A DNA stretch of 64,000 bases from an uncultured Duncaniella sp. (GTDB lineage Bacteria; Bacteroidota; Bacteroidia; Bacteroidales; Muribaculaceae), in assembly GCA_910586665.1 (NCBI GenBank), contig CAJUIX010000019.1, positions 1-64,000 on the forward strand. Reading direction: 5' to 3'. The notes under the pieces are model-generated. The model saw nothing but the letters and a program-made list of their open reading frames with translations. It ran no database searches and was not told the origin of the DNA. Position numbers and translations under genes: made by a program. Of this stretch, positions 7,331 through 15,264 are shown piece by piece. How positions within the stretch are numbered: the first letter of the stretch is position 1; each line of letters opens with the position of its first letter.

Positions 7331-9223
7331 TTATTTCCTTCTCACCTGGCGGTAGGGCTGGGAGGCGTGTTGTGGGAAGAGGCGCTGGAGTAGGTCGCTG
7401 CGGTGGAGTCGCTGTAGCGAGCGGGTTATGTCGGCACGGTATGTACGGTCGTACCAGAAGAAGTACTTCCGCTGGGCCAGTTTCTCCTCAGGGGTGGTGG
7501 CAGTGAACACGCGCTCCCCCGTGTAGGGATGGTAGCCGGTGTAATATATCTCCGTCGACAGGGTCATGGGGGTCGGTGTGAAGTCCTGCACCTGTTCGAG
7601 ATGCAGGTTGAGCTCCTTTGTCTCGGCGGCAAGTTCGGCCATGTCTACCTCGCGGCAGCCGGGGTGCGAGGAGATAAAATAAGGTATTAGTTGCTGTTTG
7701 AGGCCGTGGCGCGAGTTGACTGTGTCGAAAAACTTGCTGAATTCGTGGTAGAGCTGGAAGGTCGGCTTGCGCATGAGTTTCAACACGCTGTCCGACGTAT
7801 GCTCTGGAGCCACTTTCAGACGCCCGGAGACGTGCGAGGTGATGAGCTCCTCGTTGTAGCGACGGTTTGCGGCGTCAATCTTGGAATCGCCGGTGCGGTG
7901 CATGGATAGGTCATAGCGGACGCCGCTGCCGATAAATGATTTTTTGACGCCCTCCACTTCGTCGACGGCATGATAGAGGTCGAGCAGCGGGCGGTGGTCG
8001 GTGTTGAGGTTCGGACACACTTTCGGGTGCAGACATGAGGGCTTCAGGCACTTCTCGCAGATTGATAAATCCTTTCCTCCCATGCGATACATGTTGGCGC
8101 TCGGGCCTCCGACGTCGCTGAGGTAGCCTTTGAAGTCCGGCATGCGGGTAATTTGCCGCACTTCGCGCAAGATTGACTCCTTGCTGCGCGAGGCTATGAA
8201 TTTTCCCTGGTGGGCGGAGATTGTGCAGAAGGAGCAGCCGCCGAAACAGCCCCGATGGATGTTGACCGAATGACGGATCATCTCGTAAGCGGGTATGCGC
8301 TTGTCCTTGTAACGCGGGTGGGGCATGCGGGTGTAGGGGAGGTCGAATGATGCGTCAATCTCGCCGGTTGTCATGGGCGGATACATAGGGTTGACCTTCA
8401 CCCAGAAGCCCTCGTGGCGCTGCCAGAGCGTGCGGCCGTGCATTGCGTTGCTCTGCTGCTCTATATGTTTGAAATTCTCGGCCTGTAAGCGCTTGTCGCG
8501 GCGGCAGTCGGCAAAGGAATGGAGGATGATGTCCTCCTCGGCGGCCTTGAAGTCGGCTTCGGCCACGCGCGCCACTGTCTGCGGCAGGTCGGCAAGCGCT
8601 CCAATACCCCCTCCGGCCTCGATTATGCGGGCTATCTCCACAACATTTTTCTCACCCATGCCGTAGCTGATAATGTCGGCCTTGCAATCGGCGAGCAGGG
8701 AGGGGCGCAGGCGGTCCTCCCAGTAGTCGTAGTGGCTCAGGCGGCGCATCGAGGCCTCTATTCCGCCGGCTATTATAGGGGTGTCGGGATAGAGTCTGCG
8801 CAGGATGTCCGAGTAGACTATTGTAGGGTAGTCGGGACGGGCGCCGTGACGTCCGCCCGGAGTATAAGCGTCGTCGCTGCGACGTCGGCGGGCGGCAGTG
8901 TAGTGGTTGACCATCGAGTCCATAGCTCCGGCTGATACTCCGAAGAAGAGGCGAGGCGCCCCGAATTTCTTGAAGTCGCGCAGGTCGTCCTGCCAGTTGG
9001 GCTGGGGGACGATTGCCACATTATAGCCCTCGGCCTGGAGGGTACGGCCTATGACAGCTGCGCCAAACGAGGGGTGGTCGACGTAGGCATCTCCTGAGAA
9101 AATCACTACGTCGACATGGTCCCAGCCGAGAGCCTTCATTTCTTTGACGCTTGTCGGAAGGAAGAGCTCTGCGCGGGGATATGGTGATGAGGGACGATTA
9201 TGTTTAACTGAAGATTTATCCAT
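7331..9223 (-). CDS. YgiQ family radical SAM protein
   Basis: A 630-residue protein with the YgiQ architecture: an N-terminal Rossmann-like domain (DVVIFSGDAYVDHPSFG), a radical SAM core with the 4Fe-4S motif CFGGCSFC around residue 325 after NIHRG, and a C-terminal extension containing a second Cys cluster (CEKCLKPSCLHPKVC) typical of the family. The biochemical role of YgiQ proteins is not established. The gene lies 49 bp downstream of uvrB on the same strand and may be read from the uvrB promoter. Confidence 0.9.
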   Translation of the reverse strand: MDKSSVKHNRPSSPYPRAELFLPTSVKEMKALGWDHVDVVIFSGDAYVDHPSFGAAVIGRTLQAEGYNVAIVPQPNWQDDLRDFKKFGAPRLFFGVSAGAMDSMVNHYTAARRRRSDDAYTPGGRHGARPDYPTIVYSDILRRLYPDTPIIAGGIEASMRRLSHYDYWEDRLRPSLLADCKADIISYGMGEKNVVEIARIIEAGGGIGALADLPQTVARVAEADFKAAEEDIILHSFADCRRDKRLQAENFKHIEQQSNAMHGRTLWQRHEGFWVKVNPMYPPMTTGEIDASFDLPYTRMPHPRYKDKRIPAYEMIRHSVNIHRGCFGGCSFCTISAHQGKFIASRSKESILREVRQITRMPDFKGYLSDVGGPSANMYRMGGKDLSICEKCLKPSCLHPKVCPNLNTDHRPLLDLYHAVDEVEGVKKSFIGSGVRYDLSMHRTGDSKIDAANRRYNEELITSHVSGRLKVAPEHTSDSVLKLMRKPTFQLYHEFSKFFDTVNSRHGLKQQLIPYFISSHPGCREVDMAELAAETKELNLHLEQVQDFTPTPMTLSTEIYYTGYHPYTGERVFTATTPEEKLAQRKYFFWYDRTYRADITRSLQRLHRSDLLQRLFPQHASQPYRQVRRK

Positions 9224-9272
9224 TTCTGTAGTCGTAGGCGGTTGATAAGGGGTGTGCGGGTAGCAAAGCCGG

Positions 9273-11366
9273 CTACTCTGCCTTCTCGGCCGGCATTTTT
9301 GACAGCCGGTCCTCCATAGCGAGCACCTCGTCGCGCAGACGGGCGGCTTCGATGAAGTCCATGCGTTTGGCGGCGTCGACCATCTCTAAGCGGCGCTTGG
9401 TGATGAGTTTCTGCAAGGCGTCGGGTGAGAGATAGGGCATGACCGGGTCGGCGGCGAGGTTGACCTTCGTGCTGTATTCCTCGGCATAGGGGATGGGCTT
9501 CGACTGGCGCGAGGACTTCTGTGCGCCCTGCGAGTGCTTGCCGCCGCGTGGGGTGGGGCTTTCGTCCTCCGTCTCCAGGCCGATGATTGAATTGCGTGCC
9601 TTGATGATGGCTTGCGGGGTGATGCCGTGCTCTTCATTGTAGGCAAGCTGCATGGCTCGCCGGCGCGAGGTCTCGTCGATGGTCTGCTGCATCGAGTCGG
9701 TGATTTTATCAGCATACATTATGACGGTGCCGTTGAGGTTTCGGGCGGCGCGGCCCACGGTCTGCGTCAGCGAGCGGTGGCTGCGCAGGAATCCCTCCTT
9801 GTCGGCATCAAGAATGGCCACAAGCGAGACCTCGGGCAGGTCGAGCCCCTCTCGGAGGAGGTTGACGCCGACGAGGACGTCGAATTCGCCCGCACGGAGG
9901 CCGTCGAGGATGCGTATGCGGTCCAATGTGTCGACGTCGCTGTGGATATACGCCGTCTTGATGCGCAGCTTGGTCAGGTATTCGTTAAGCTCTTCGGCCA
10001 TACGCTTGGTGAGGGTGGTGACGAGCACACGCTCATCCTTCTCGATGCGCTCGTTGATTTCGTGGAGGAGGTCGTCAATCTGGTTGAGCGACGGGCGCAC
10101 CTCTATTATCGGGTCGAGAAGGCCGGTCGGGCGAATAATCTGTTCGACTACCACGCCCTCGCATTTTTCAAGTTCGTAGTCAGCCGGAGTGGCGCTGACG
10201 TAGAGCACCTGCGGCGTCAGCCGCTCGAATTCCTCGAATTTGAGCGGACGGTTGTCGAGCGCGGCGGGGAGTCGGAAGCCGTATTCCACCAGGTTGAGCT
10301 TTCGCGAGAGGTCGCCGCCATACATGGCGCGGCATTGCGGCAGCGTCACATGGCTCTCGTCGATTATTGTCAGGAAGTCTTTTGGAAAATAGTCGAGCAG
10401 GCAGAAGGGGCGCATGCCAGGCTGGCGTCCGTCGAAGTAGCGGCTGTAGTTCTCGATGCCGGAGCAGTGGCCCACCTCGCGAAGCATCTCGACGTCGTAG
10501 GTAACGCGCTCGAGGAGCCGCTTGGCTTCCAGCTCCTTTGCCTCGCGCATGAAATAGTTGTATTGCTCGCCGAGGTCAAGCTCTATCTGCCCTATGGCTG
10601 TCCCCATTCTCTCCGGTGAGGTGACAAAGAGGTTGGCCGGATAGATTTGGAAGATGTCGTGGCTTCCGAGCGAGACGTTGTCCTCGGGGTGGAGGGCCTT
10701 GATTGACTCGATCTCATCGCCCCAGAAGGTGACGCGGACTATGATTTCCTCGTAGGCGAGGCGGATGTCGACCGTGTCCCCCTTGACTCGGAATGTGCCT
10801 CGCGACAGCTCGATTTCGTTGCGGGAATAGAGTGAGCCGACGAGCGAGCGTAGAAATTTGTTGCGCGTGATTTTCTGTCCTACTTTCACCGTCACCACAT
10901 TGCTGTCGAAGTCCTCCGGGTTGCCCATACCGTAGAGACATGACACCGAGGAGACTACCACCACGTCCTTGCGCCCGGAGAGGAGGGCCGAGACTGTCGC
11001 GAGACGGAGTTTTTCAATCTCGTCGTTGATCATGAGGTCTTTCTCGATGTATTTGTCGACGGTCGGGATGTAGGCTTCGGGCTGGTAGTAGTCGTAGTAC
11101 GACACGAAGTATTGCACCGAGTTGTTGGGGAAGAATCCCTTGAACTCGCTGTAGAGCTGTGCCGCGAGGGTCTTGTTGTGGCTTAGAATCAGTGTCGGCT
11201 TTTCAATCTGGGCGATGACATTTGCCATCGTGAAAGTCTTGCCGGAGCCGGTGACGCCGAGAAGGGTCTGGGCCTTCTCGCCGGACTTGATGCCGGCCAC
11301 AAGCTGCTCTATGGCCTGCGGCTGGTCACCAGTCGGTTTGTATTGTGAGGACAGCTGGAATTTCAT
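9273..11366 (-). CDS. uvrB: excinuclease ABC subunit B
   Basis: A 697-residue damage-verification helicase of nucleotide excision repair, loaded by UvrA and recruiting UvrC. Visible parts are the family start (KFQLSSQYKPTGDQPQAI), Walker A GVTGSGKT, the beta-hairpin region rich in Tyr (YYDYYQPEAYIP), helicase motif DESH, motif VI (QTVGRAARN) and a C-terminal UVR motif (EMVDAAKRMDFIEAARLRDE). The start at 11366 fits the family N-terminus exactly. A -7 box ends only 7 bp upstream, so the mRNA may have almost no leader. Confidence 0.97.
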   Translation of the reverse strand: MKFQLSSQYKPTGDQPQAIEQLVAGIKSGEKAQTLLGVTGSGKTFTMANVIAQIEKPTLILSHNKTLAAQLYSEFKGFFPNNSVQYFVSYYDYYQPEAYIPTVDKYIEKDLMINDEIEKLRLATVSALLSGRKDVVVVSSVSCLYGMGNPEDFDSNVVTVKVGQKITRNKFLRSLVGSLYSRNEIELSRGTFRVKGDTVDIRLAYEEIIVRVTFWGDEIESIKALHPEDNVSLGSHDIFQIYPANLFVTSPERMGTAIGQIELDLGEQYNYFMREAKELEAKRLLERVTYDVEMLREVGHCSGIENYSRYFDGRQPGMRPFCLLDYFPKDFLTIIDESHVTLPQCRAMYGGDLSRKLNLVEYGFRLPAALDNRPLKFEEFERLTPQVLYVSATPADYELEKCEGVVVEQIIRPTGLLDPIIEVRPSLNQIDDLLHEINERIEKDERVLVTTLTKRMAEELNEYLTKLRIKTAYIHSDVDTLDRIRILDGLRAGEFDVLVGVNLLREGLDLPEVSLVAILDADKEGFLRSHRSLTQTVGRAARNLNGTVIMYADKITDSMQQTIDETSRRRAMQLAYNEEHGITPQAIIKARNSIIGLETEDESPTPRGGKHSQGAQKSSRQSKPIPYAEEYSTKVNLAADPVMPYLSPDALQKLITKRRLEMVDAAKRMDFIEAARLRDEVLAMEDRLSKMPAEKAE

Positions 11367-11372
11367 AACTTA

Positions 11373-11403
11373 CAAAGTTAAGAAATATCCATGAGATATG
11401 AAA
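11373..11403 (-). promoter_or_regulatory. uvrB promoter
   Basis: On the minus strand TAACTTTG (11373-11380) lies 19 bp downstream of TTTC (11400-11403), one base off the TTTG consensus. The predicted transcription start falls within a few bases of the uvrB start codon. Confidence 0.6.
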
Positions 11404-11443
11404 CAGTCGGTTTTCTATTTAAACTATTTAAACAACCGTGTTA

Positions 11444-11839
11444 TTATACTCTGCGTATAAGGCATACAATTTGTCCGACGAATTTTCTGACTTGAGGATA
11501 AAGTTCGTTGACCTCCTCGATTGAGAATTCCATGAAATCATCGTAGTCACTTGCCTGCCGTTTGTCATAGATTCGTGCGAAAATACGGGCGTCTTCAATT
11601 CTGACAATGCCGGATTTAACAAAATGCAGTCCGAAAAGCTGGCGCATGCCTTTGTGGGAATGGACGTCGATATTGTTTTTTATCAATAGTGCGGAGACTG
11701 CATGGAAACAAGAATAATACATACGGTTTACGGCTGAATTACACAGCGCGTTGGCTATCAGTAATTCAACTTCATCAAGCAACTTTAATGCTTTTTGACA
11801 ACGGTAGTTTATTATTTCTTTGCGAATCTCGGGAGTCAT
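11444..11839 (-). CDS. HEPN domain protein (toxin-like partner of MNT)
   Basis: A 131-residue all-alpha protein of the COG1895-type HEPN group. The conserved helix reads NSAVNRMYYSCFHAVSALL, giving an R-x6-H arrangement in the position of the HEPN catalytic motif; in related proteins this motif supports RNase activity. It overlaps the upstream nucleotidyltransferase gene by 4 bp, the usual antitoxin-then-toxin coupling. Whether this pair is an active toxin-antitoxin system is inferred from family and organisation. The pair is AT-rich compared with uvrB and kup, which suggests transfer. Confidence 0.8.
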   Translation of the reverse strand: MTPEIRKEIINYRCQKALKLLDEVELLIANALCNSAVNRMYYSCFHAVSALLIKNNIDVHSHKGMRQLFGLHFVKSGIVRIEDARIFARIYDKRQASDYDDFMEFSIEEVNELYPQVRKFVGQIVCLIRRV

Positions 11840-12153
11840 TGTAGTCTGATGCCGTCTTTTATAACTTCATGGTAAAATGGTGTCTGCCATTTTGTTTCCT
11901 CCCATGACTTGCGCGTCATGACAATCGGGCTGATGATAACACCGTTTGTGAACTCCATATCATAAATCGGGTCTGTAATCAGCGATTCTTCACGGGGCGT
12001 AAGTTTGTCAGTTTCAATTATGATGAGCAAGTCTATATCGCTATCTGAGCGCGCGTCGCCACGGGCTTGCGAGCCATAGAGAATGGCGGAAGCGGAAGGT
12101 GCGACACGGTGTAGCACCCCTTTAATTTCGGATATTAGGGCGATATTTCTCAT
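11836..12153 (-). CDS. MNT-type minimal nucleotidyltransferase (antitoxin-like)
   Basis: A 105-residue polymerase-beta-like nucleotidyltransferase. The active-site motif is GSQARGDARSDSDID, fitting the GSx10DxD pattern of MntA-type enzymes, which in studied pairs attach AMP to the HEPN toxin. The ATG at 12153 is chosen; a longer frame would need a TTG at 12192 and adds no family sequence. The stop overlaps the HEPN start by 4 bp. It is distinct in sequence from the second MNT gene at 14829-15134. Confidence 0.8.
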   Translation of the reverse strand: MRNIALISEIKGVLHRVAPSASAILYGSQARGDARSDSDIDLLIIIETDKLTPREESLITDPIYDMEFTNGVIISPIVMTRKSWEETKWQTPFYHEVIKDGIRLQ

Positions 12154-12289
12154 ATTGTCAACATGTTTGATATTACAAAATAACAAATTCAAATCGAAAA
12201 TTGCAAGTATCCGTTAGTCAAACTTGAAATATTATAGATTTTTATCCTTGTTTTTGCTTTATCGCACTATTTTCAAGGCTGGGTGGATG

Positions 12290-12521
12290 TATCTTTGTGG
12301 TGGGATTAATTTTATAAACTTTTTAAATAAAATTTTTATGGCTACAGAGATTCGAACCGCATGTTTTATAGGGAATTATACAGAAAAATGTATGACGAAT
12401 CCTAAAATATGTTTTGCAGGGAATGATAAGGCATGGCGTATTGGTGTGCCTGTGCTTTCGGGAACAAATCGGGCATTGTCGTGGTTATTTAGCTATATAT
12501 CTGATTTCACACGACTCCATT
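12290..12521 (+). promoter_or_regulatory. long kup leader with repeats and upstream ORF
   Basis: A perfect -7 box TATCTTTG (12290-12297) implies a leader of about 215 nt before kup. The leader holds a 16-bp direct repeat (ATGTTTTATAGGGAAT at 12361-12376, ATGTTTTGCAGGGAAT at 12409-12424, 14 of 16 identical, 48 bp apart). An ORF of 75 codons starts at ATG 12338 and runs past the kup start to 12565 in another frame. At 12339-12358 the minus strand reads like the 3' part of a tRNA T-arm and acceptor (GGTTCGAATCTCTGTAGCCA), without the matching 5' half. I could not match a known riboswitch. Confidence 0.5.
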
Positions 12522-14480
12522 ATGCCACTCACATCAACTCAAACGCCACAAAACCACATACATAGAGTCACCATAGCCGCACTGTTGGTTACGGTGGGCA
12601 TCGTCTTTGGCGACATAGGTACCTCGCCGCTCTATGTCATGAAGGCGATTATGGGAGTCAATGCCTCGTTTGATGCCGATTATGTCATCGGCGCGGTGTC
12701 GTGTGTCATCTGGACGCTGACCTTGCAGACGACGGTCAAATATGTGCTTATAGCACTGCGCGCCGACAACAAGGGTGAGGGTGGAATCCTTGCCCTATAC
12801 TCGCTAATCAAGGGATTGCGCCGGCGCTGGATCTATGTCCTCGCCGCAGTCGGTGCAAGCGCCTTGATTGCCGACGGTGTGATTACTCCGGCCATGACCG
12901 TGACATCCGCTATCGAGGGTCTGCGCGACCTCAATCCCTCAGCTCCCGTGCTGCCGATTGTGCTCGTGATTATTTCGGCTATCTTCCTTGTGCAACGGCT
13001 CGGCACCAAGGCTATCGGCAAGTTTTTCGGTCCTTTCATGCTGGCATGGTTTCTGATGCTCGGTATCCTCGGCGTTGTCCATCTGCCCGAACACTGGGCT
13101 GTGCTGAAAGCTTTCAATCCTTACTTTGCCGTGAAGCTTCTCGTCGACTATCCCGGCTGGTTCCTGATATTGGGAGCGGTCTTTCTCTGTACGACGGGAG
13201 CGGAGGCTCTCTATTCTGACCTCGGTCACTGCGGGCGACTCAACATCACCTACAGCTGGCTCTTCGTCAAGCTTATGCTCATCATCAACTACCTCGGCCA
13301 GGGGGCATGGATTATAGCGCAGGGCACGGGTTATGTCCACGAGGTCAATCCGTTTTTCGGAGTGATGCCGAGGTGGTTTCTCCCGGCAGGAATACTCATC
13401 AGCACCGGGGCGGCGATTATCGCGAGTCAGGCTCTCCTAAGTGGCTCGTTCACTATCTTCAGCGAGGCTATGAGCCTTGATTTCTGGCCCCGACTGCGTA
13501 TCAAGTATCCTTCGACCGTCAAAGGGCAGCTCTACATACCGCTGGTGAACTGTTTTCTTTACATAGGCTGCATACTCACTGTCCTCCTTTTCCGCACTTC
13601 AGGCCACATGGAGGCGGCCTACGGACTGGCTATCACGGTTACGATGCTCATGACGACCCTCCTCCTTGCGCTATATCTCCGTCATTGCGGAGTGGCTATG
13701 TGGCTCGTGGCTCTTTTCGCCACGGTGTTTGTCATTATCGAAGGGGGCTTCTTTGTGGCAAACATGTTCAAGTTCATGCACGGCGGCTGGTTCACGGTGC
13801 TGATTGCAGGGTTGGTCTGCGCGGTGATGCTCGTCTGGCGCCGGGCCTCGGAGATTCGCGGCAAATATATCGAATATCGTAATTTCAAGGATTATACCGA
13901 TATCATAAAGGCCATGCAGCACGACAGCGAGATTCCGAAATATGCCTCCAACGTGGTCTATCTCAGCCGCTCGCAAAGCCCCGACATGGTCGAGAGCAAG
14001 CTCGTCTACTCGATTATCAACAAGCAACCCAAGCGCGCCGACCACTACTGGATTATCCGCGTGGAGTTTACCGACTCGCCCGACACTCTCGAGTATGAGC
14101 GCGACATCCTCGTGCCCGACACGCTCACGAGCTTCAAATTCCGTATCGGGTTCCGCATACAGCCGCAGCTGAGTGTCTACTTTCGCCAGGCCGTGGAGGA
14201 TATGATCAGCGAAGGACTGATTGACCTGACGAGCGGCTATCCGTCGCTGCGCCGCTACGGCATCGCGGGTGATTTCCGTTTCATCGTCATTCACCGCATC
14301 TTCTCCCCCTCGAGTCAGTGCGACAGCCGCGACCGTATGCTGATGAATCTCCACGCCCTGCTCCGTCGCATGGAACTTGGCACAGGCAGCGCCTTCGGCC
14401 TCGATACAAGTATGCTCAAAATTGAAAACGTCCCCCTCATCATCAACTCCCGCACCTCCCGCCGCATCAAAAAAATCTGA
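12522..14480 (+). CDS. kup: potassium uptake protein Kup
   Basis: A 652-residue K+/H+ symporter of the KUP/HAK family. The first membrane helix carries the family signature GIVFGDIGTSPLYVMKA. About twelve hydrophobic segments follow, and a hydrophilic cytoplasmic tail begins near residue 450. The ATG at 12522 (MPLTSTQTP) is taken as the start; an earlier in-frame start at 12414 would add a Cys-rich segment not seen in the family. The long leader and the flanking HEPN/MNT modules are unusual. Confidence 0.93.
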   Translation: MPLTSTQTPQNHIHRVTIAALLVTVGIVFGDIGTSPLYVMKAIMGVNASFDADYVIGAVSCVIWTLTLQTTVKYVLIALRADNKGEGGILALYSLIKGLRRRWIYVLAAVGASALIADGVITPAMTVTSAIEGLRDLNPSAPVLPIVLVIISAIFLVQRLGTKAIGKFFGPFMLAWFLMLGILGVVHLPEHWAVLKAFNPYFAVKLLVDYPGWFLILGAVFLCTTGAEALYSDLGHCGRLNITYSWLFVKLMLIINYLGQGAWIIAQGTGYVHEVNPFFGVMPRWFLPAGILISTGAAIIASQALLSGSFTIFSEAMSLDFWPRLRIKYPSTVKGQLYIPLVNCFLYIGCILTVLLFRTSGHMEAAYGLAITVTMLMTTLLLALYLRHCGVAMWLVALFATVFVIIEGGFFVANMFKFMHGGWFTVLIAGLVCAVMLVWRRASEIRGKYIEYRNFKDYTDIIKAMQHDSEIPKYASNVVYLSRSQSPDMVESKLVYSIINKQPKRADHYWIIRVEFTDSPDTLEYERDILVPDTLTSFKFRIGFRIQPQLSVYFRQAVEDMISEGLIDLTSGYPSLRRYGIAGDFRFIVIHRIFSPSSQCDSRDRMLMNLHALLRRMELGTGSAFGLDTSMLKIENVPLIINSRTSRRIKKI

Positions 14481-14488
14481 CAGGAGTG

Positions 14489-14836
14489 TTATTCGTATGA
14501 TGATTCCAAGATTTTTAAGACCTCGTCTTTCAGCAATGGAAGATGGTTAATCACGATTGCCCAAAGTATTTCAGGCATCAGAGAGTCATAGCCATGAATG
14601 ACATAATTTCTTGTGTCAACAACTTTCCTGGCGTGAGAAATATTGATTTCAGGTTCGACTTTGAGGATTCGATTCATTGCTTCTCCCATAATTTCGATGT
14701 TGCGTTCTACGAATTTACGAAAGACGTAGTCATTTTGAAACACGTCATATCTTCTTCCAAAGCGCAATGATGTATCCTCAATTTCTGTTATGGCATCTAA
14801 TATGTCGTTAAGATATTTCCTGAGCTGTTTATCCAT
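14489..14836 (-). CDS. HepT-like HEPN protein (DUF86 type)
   Basis: A 115-residue protein of the DUF86/HepT group. The C-terminal half contains RNYVIHGY, an exact RX4HXY motif: Arg and His are the catalytic residues of HepT RNase toxins, and Tyr is the residue AMP-modified by the cognate MntA. It overlaps the upstream MntA-like gene by 8 bp and ends 8 bp from the kup stop, convergent with it. This is the better-defined of the two HEPN/MNT modules in the window. Confidence 0.85.
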   Translation of the reverse strand: MDKQLRKYLNDILDAITEIEDTSLRFGRRYDVFQNDYVFRKFVERNIEIMGEAMNRILKVEPEINISHARKVVDTRNYVIHGYDSLMPEILWAIVINHLPLLKDEVLKILESSYE

Positions 14837-15134
14837 AAATCAATTTTTTTGTATTATCCAATTCTTCTTTGAAATATGGATTTTTGACGGCTGTGTAGCA
14901 GACCATATCTATTTCGCGGCCTAAAAGCGACCTAAGTTCGTCGATGAAATCAAAAAAGATGTCGGCCCATTCATGTTCCCTGATTTGAGAATTATCAAAA
15001 ATCACAGAGAAGTCGACATCGCTCTTATCATTGAACTTTGGAGTAAGTATCGAACCGAACACCCATAGTTTCGCTACCTTATACTTCTTGCATAAGGCTA
15101 TGATTTTCTCCATATTTAGTTCGATTAATTTCAT
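14829..15134 (-). CDS. MntA-like nucleotidyltransferase antitoxin
   Basis: A 101-residue minimal nucleotidyltransferase with GSILTPKFNDKSDVD, an exact GSX10DXD active-site motif. In characterised HepT/MntA pairs this enzyme neutralises the toxin by attaching AMP to its Tyr. The start is taken at ATG 15134 (MKLIELN); a later ATG at 15113 is possible. The consensus promoter at 15142-15172 would start transcription almost at the first ATG, which leaves either a leaderless mRNA from 15134 or a 20-nt leader to 15113. Confidence 0.82.
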   Translation of the reverse strand: MKLIELNMEKIIALCKKYKVAKLWVFGSILTPKFNDKSDVDFSVIFDNSQIREHEWADIFFDFIDELRSLLGREIDMVCYTAVKNPYFKEELDNTKKLIYG

Positions 15135-15141
15135 GTCAATG

Positions 15142-15172
15142 CAAAGATAGTGATTTATAAAGATATAACAAA
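15142..15172 (-). promoter_or_regulatory. promoter of the MntA/HepT pair
   Basis: On the minus strand TATCTTTG (15142-15149) and TTTG (15169-15172) are 19 bp apart, a full consensus match, ending 8 bp before the ATG. Confidence 0.75.
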
Positions 15173-15200
15173 AATAGTAGACCAAATACGGGCTGATAGT

Positions 15201-15245
15201 ATAAAATTTCCAAGGCCATATAATTGTTTTATATAGCCTTGGAAA
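15201..15245 (-). terminator. terminator of the alcohol dehydrogenase gene
   Basis: TTTCCAAGGC (15208-15217 region) pairs with GCCTTGGAAA (15236-15245), extended by an AT-rich inner stem. On the minus strand the hairpin is followed by AAATTTTATA. Confidence 0.7.
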
Positions 15246-15264
15246 AATGTGTGATGGTTGTCTG

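Noticed and set aside
12224..12521. Longer versions of kup and of the upstream ORF as real proteins
   Set aside because: Kup homology begins just after 12522. The 12338-12565 frame has no family features, so it is kept only as a possible upstream ORF in the leader.
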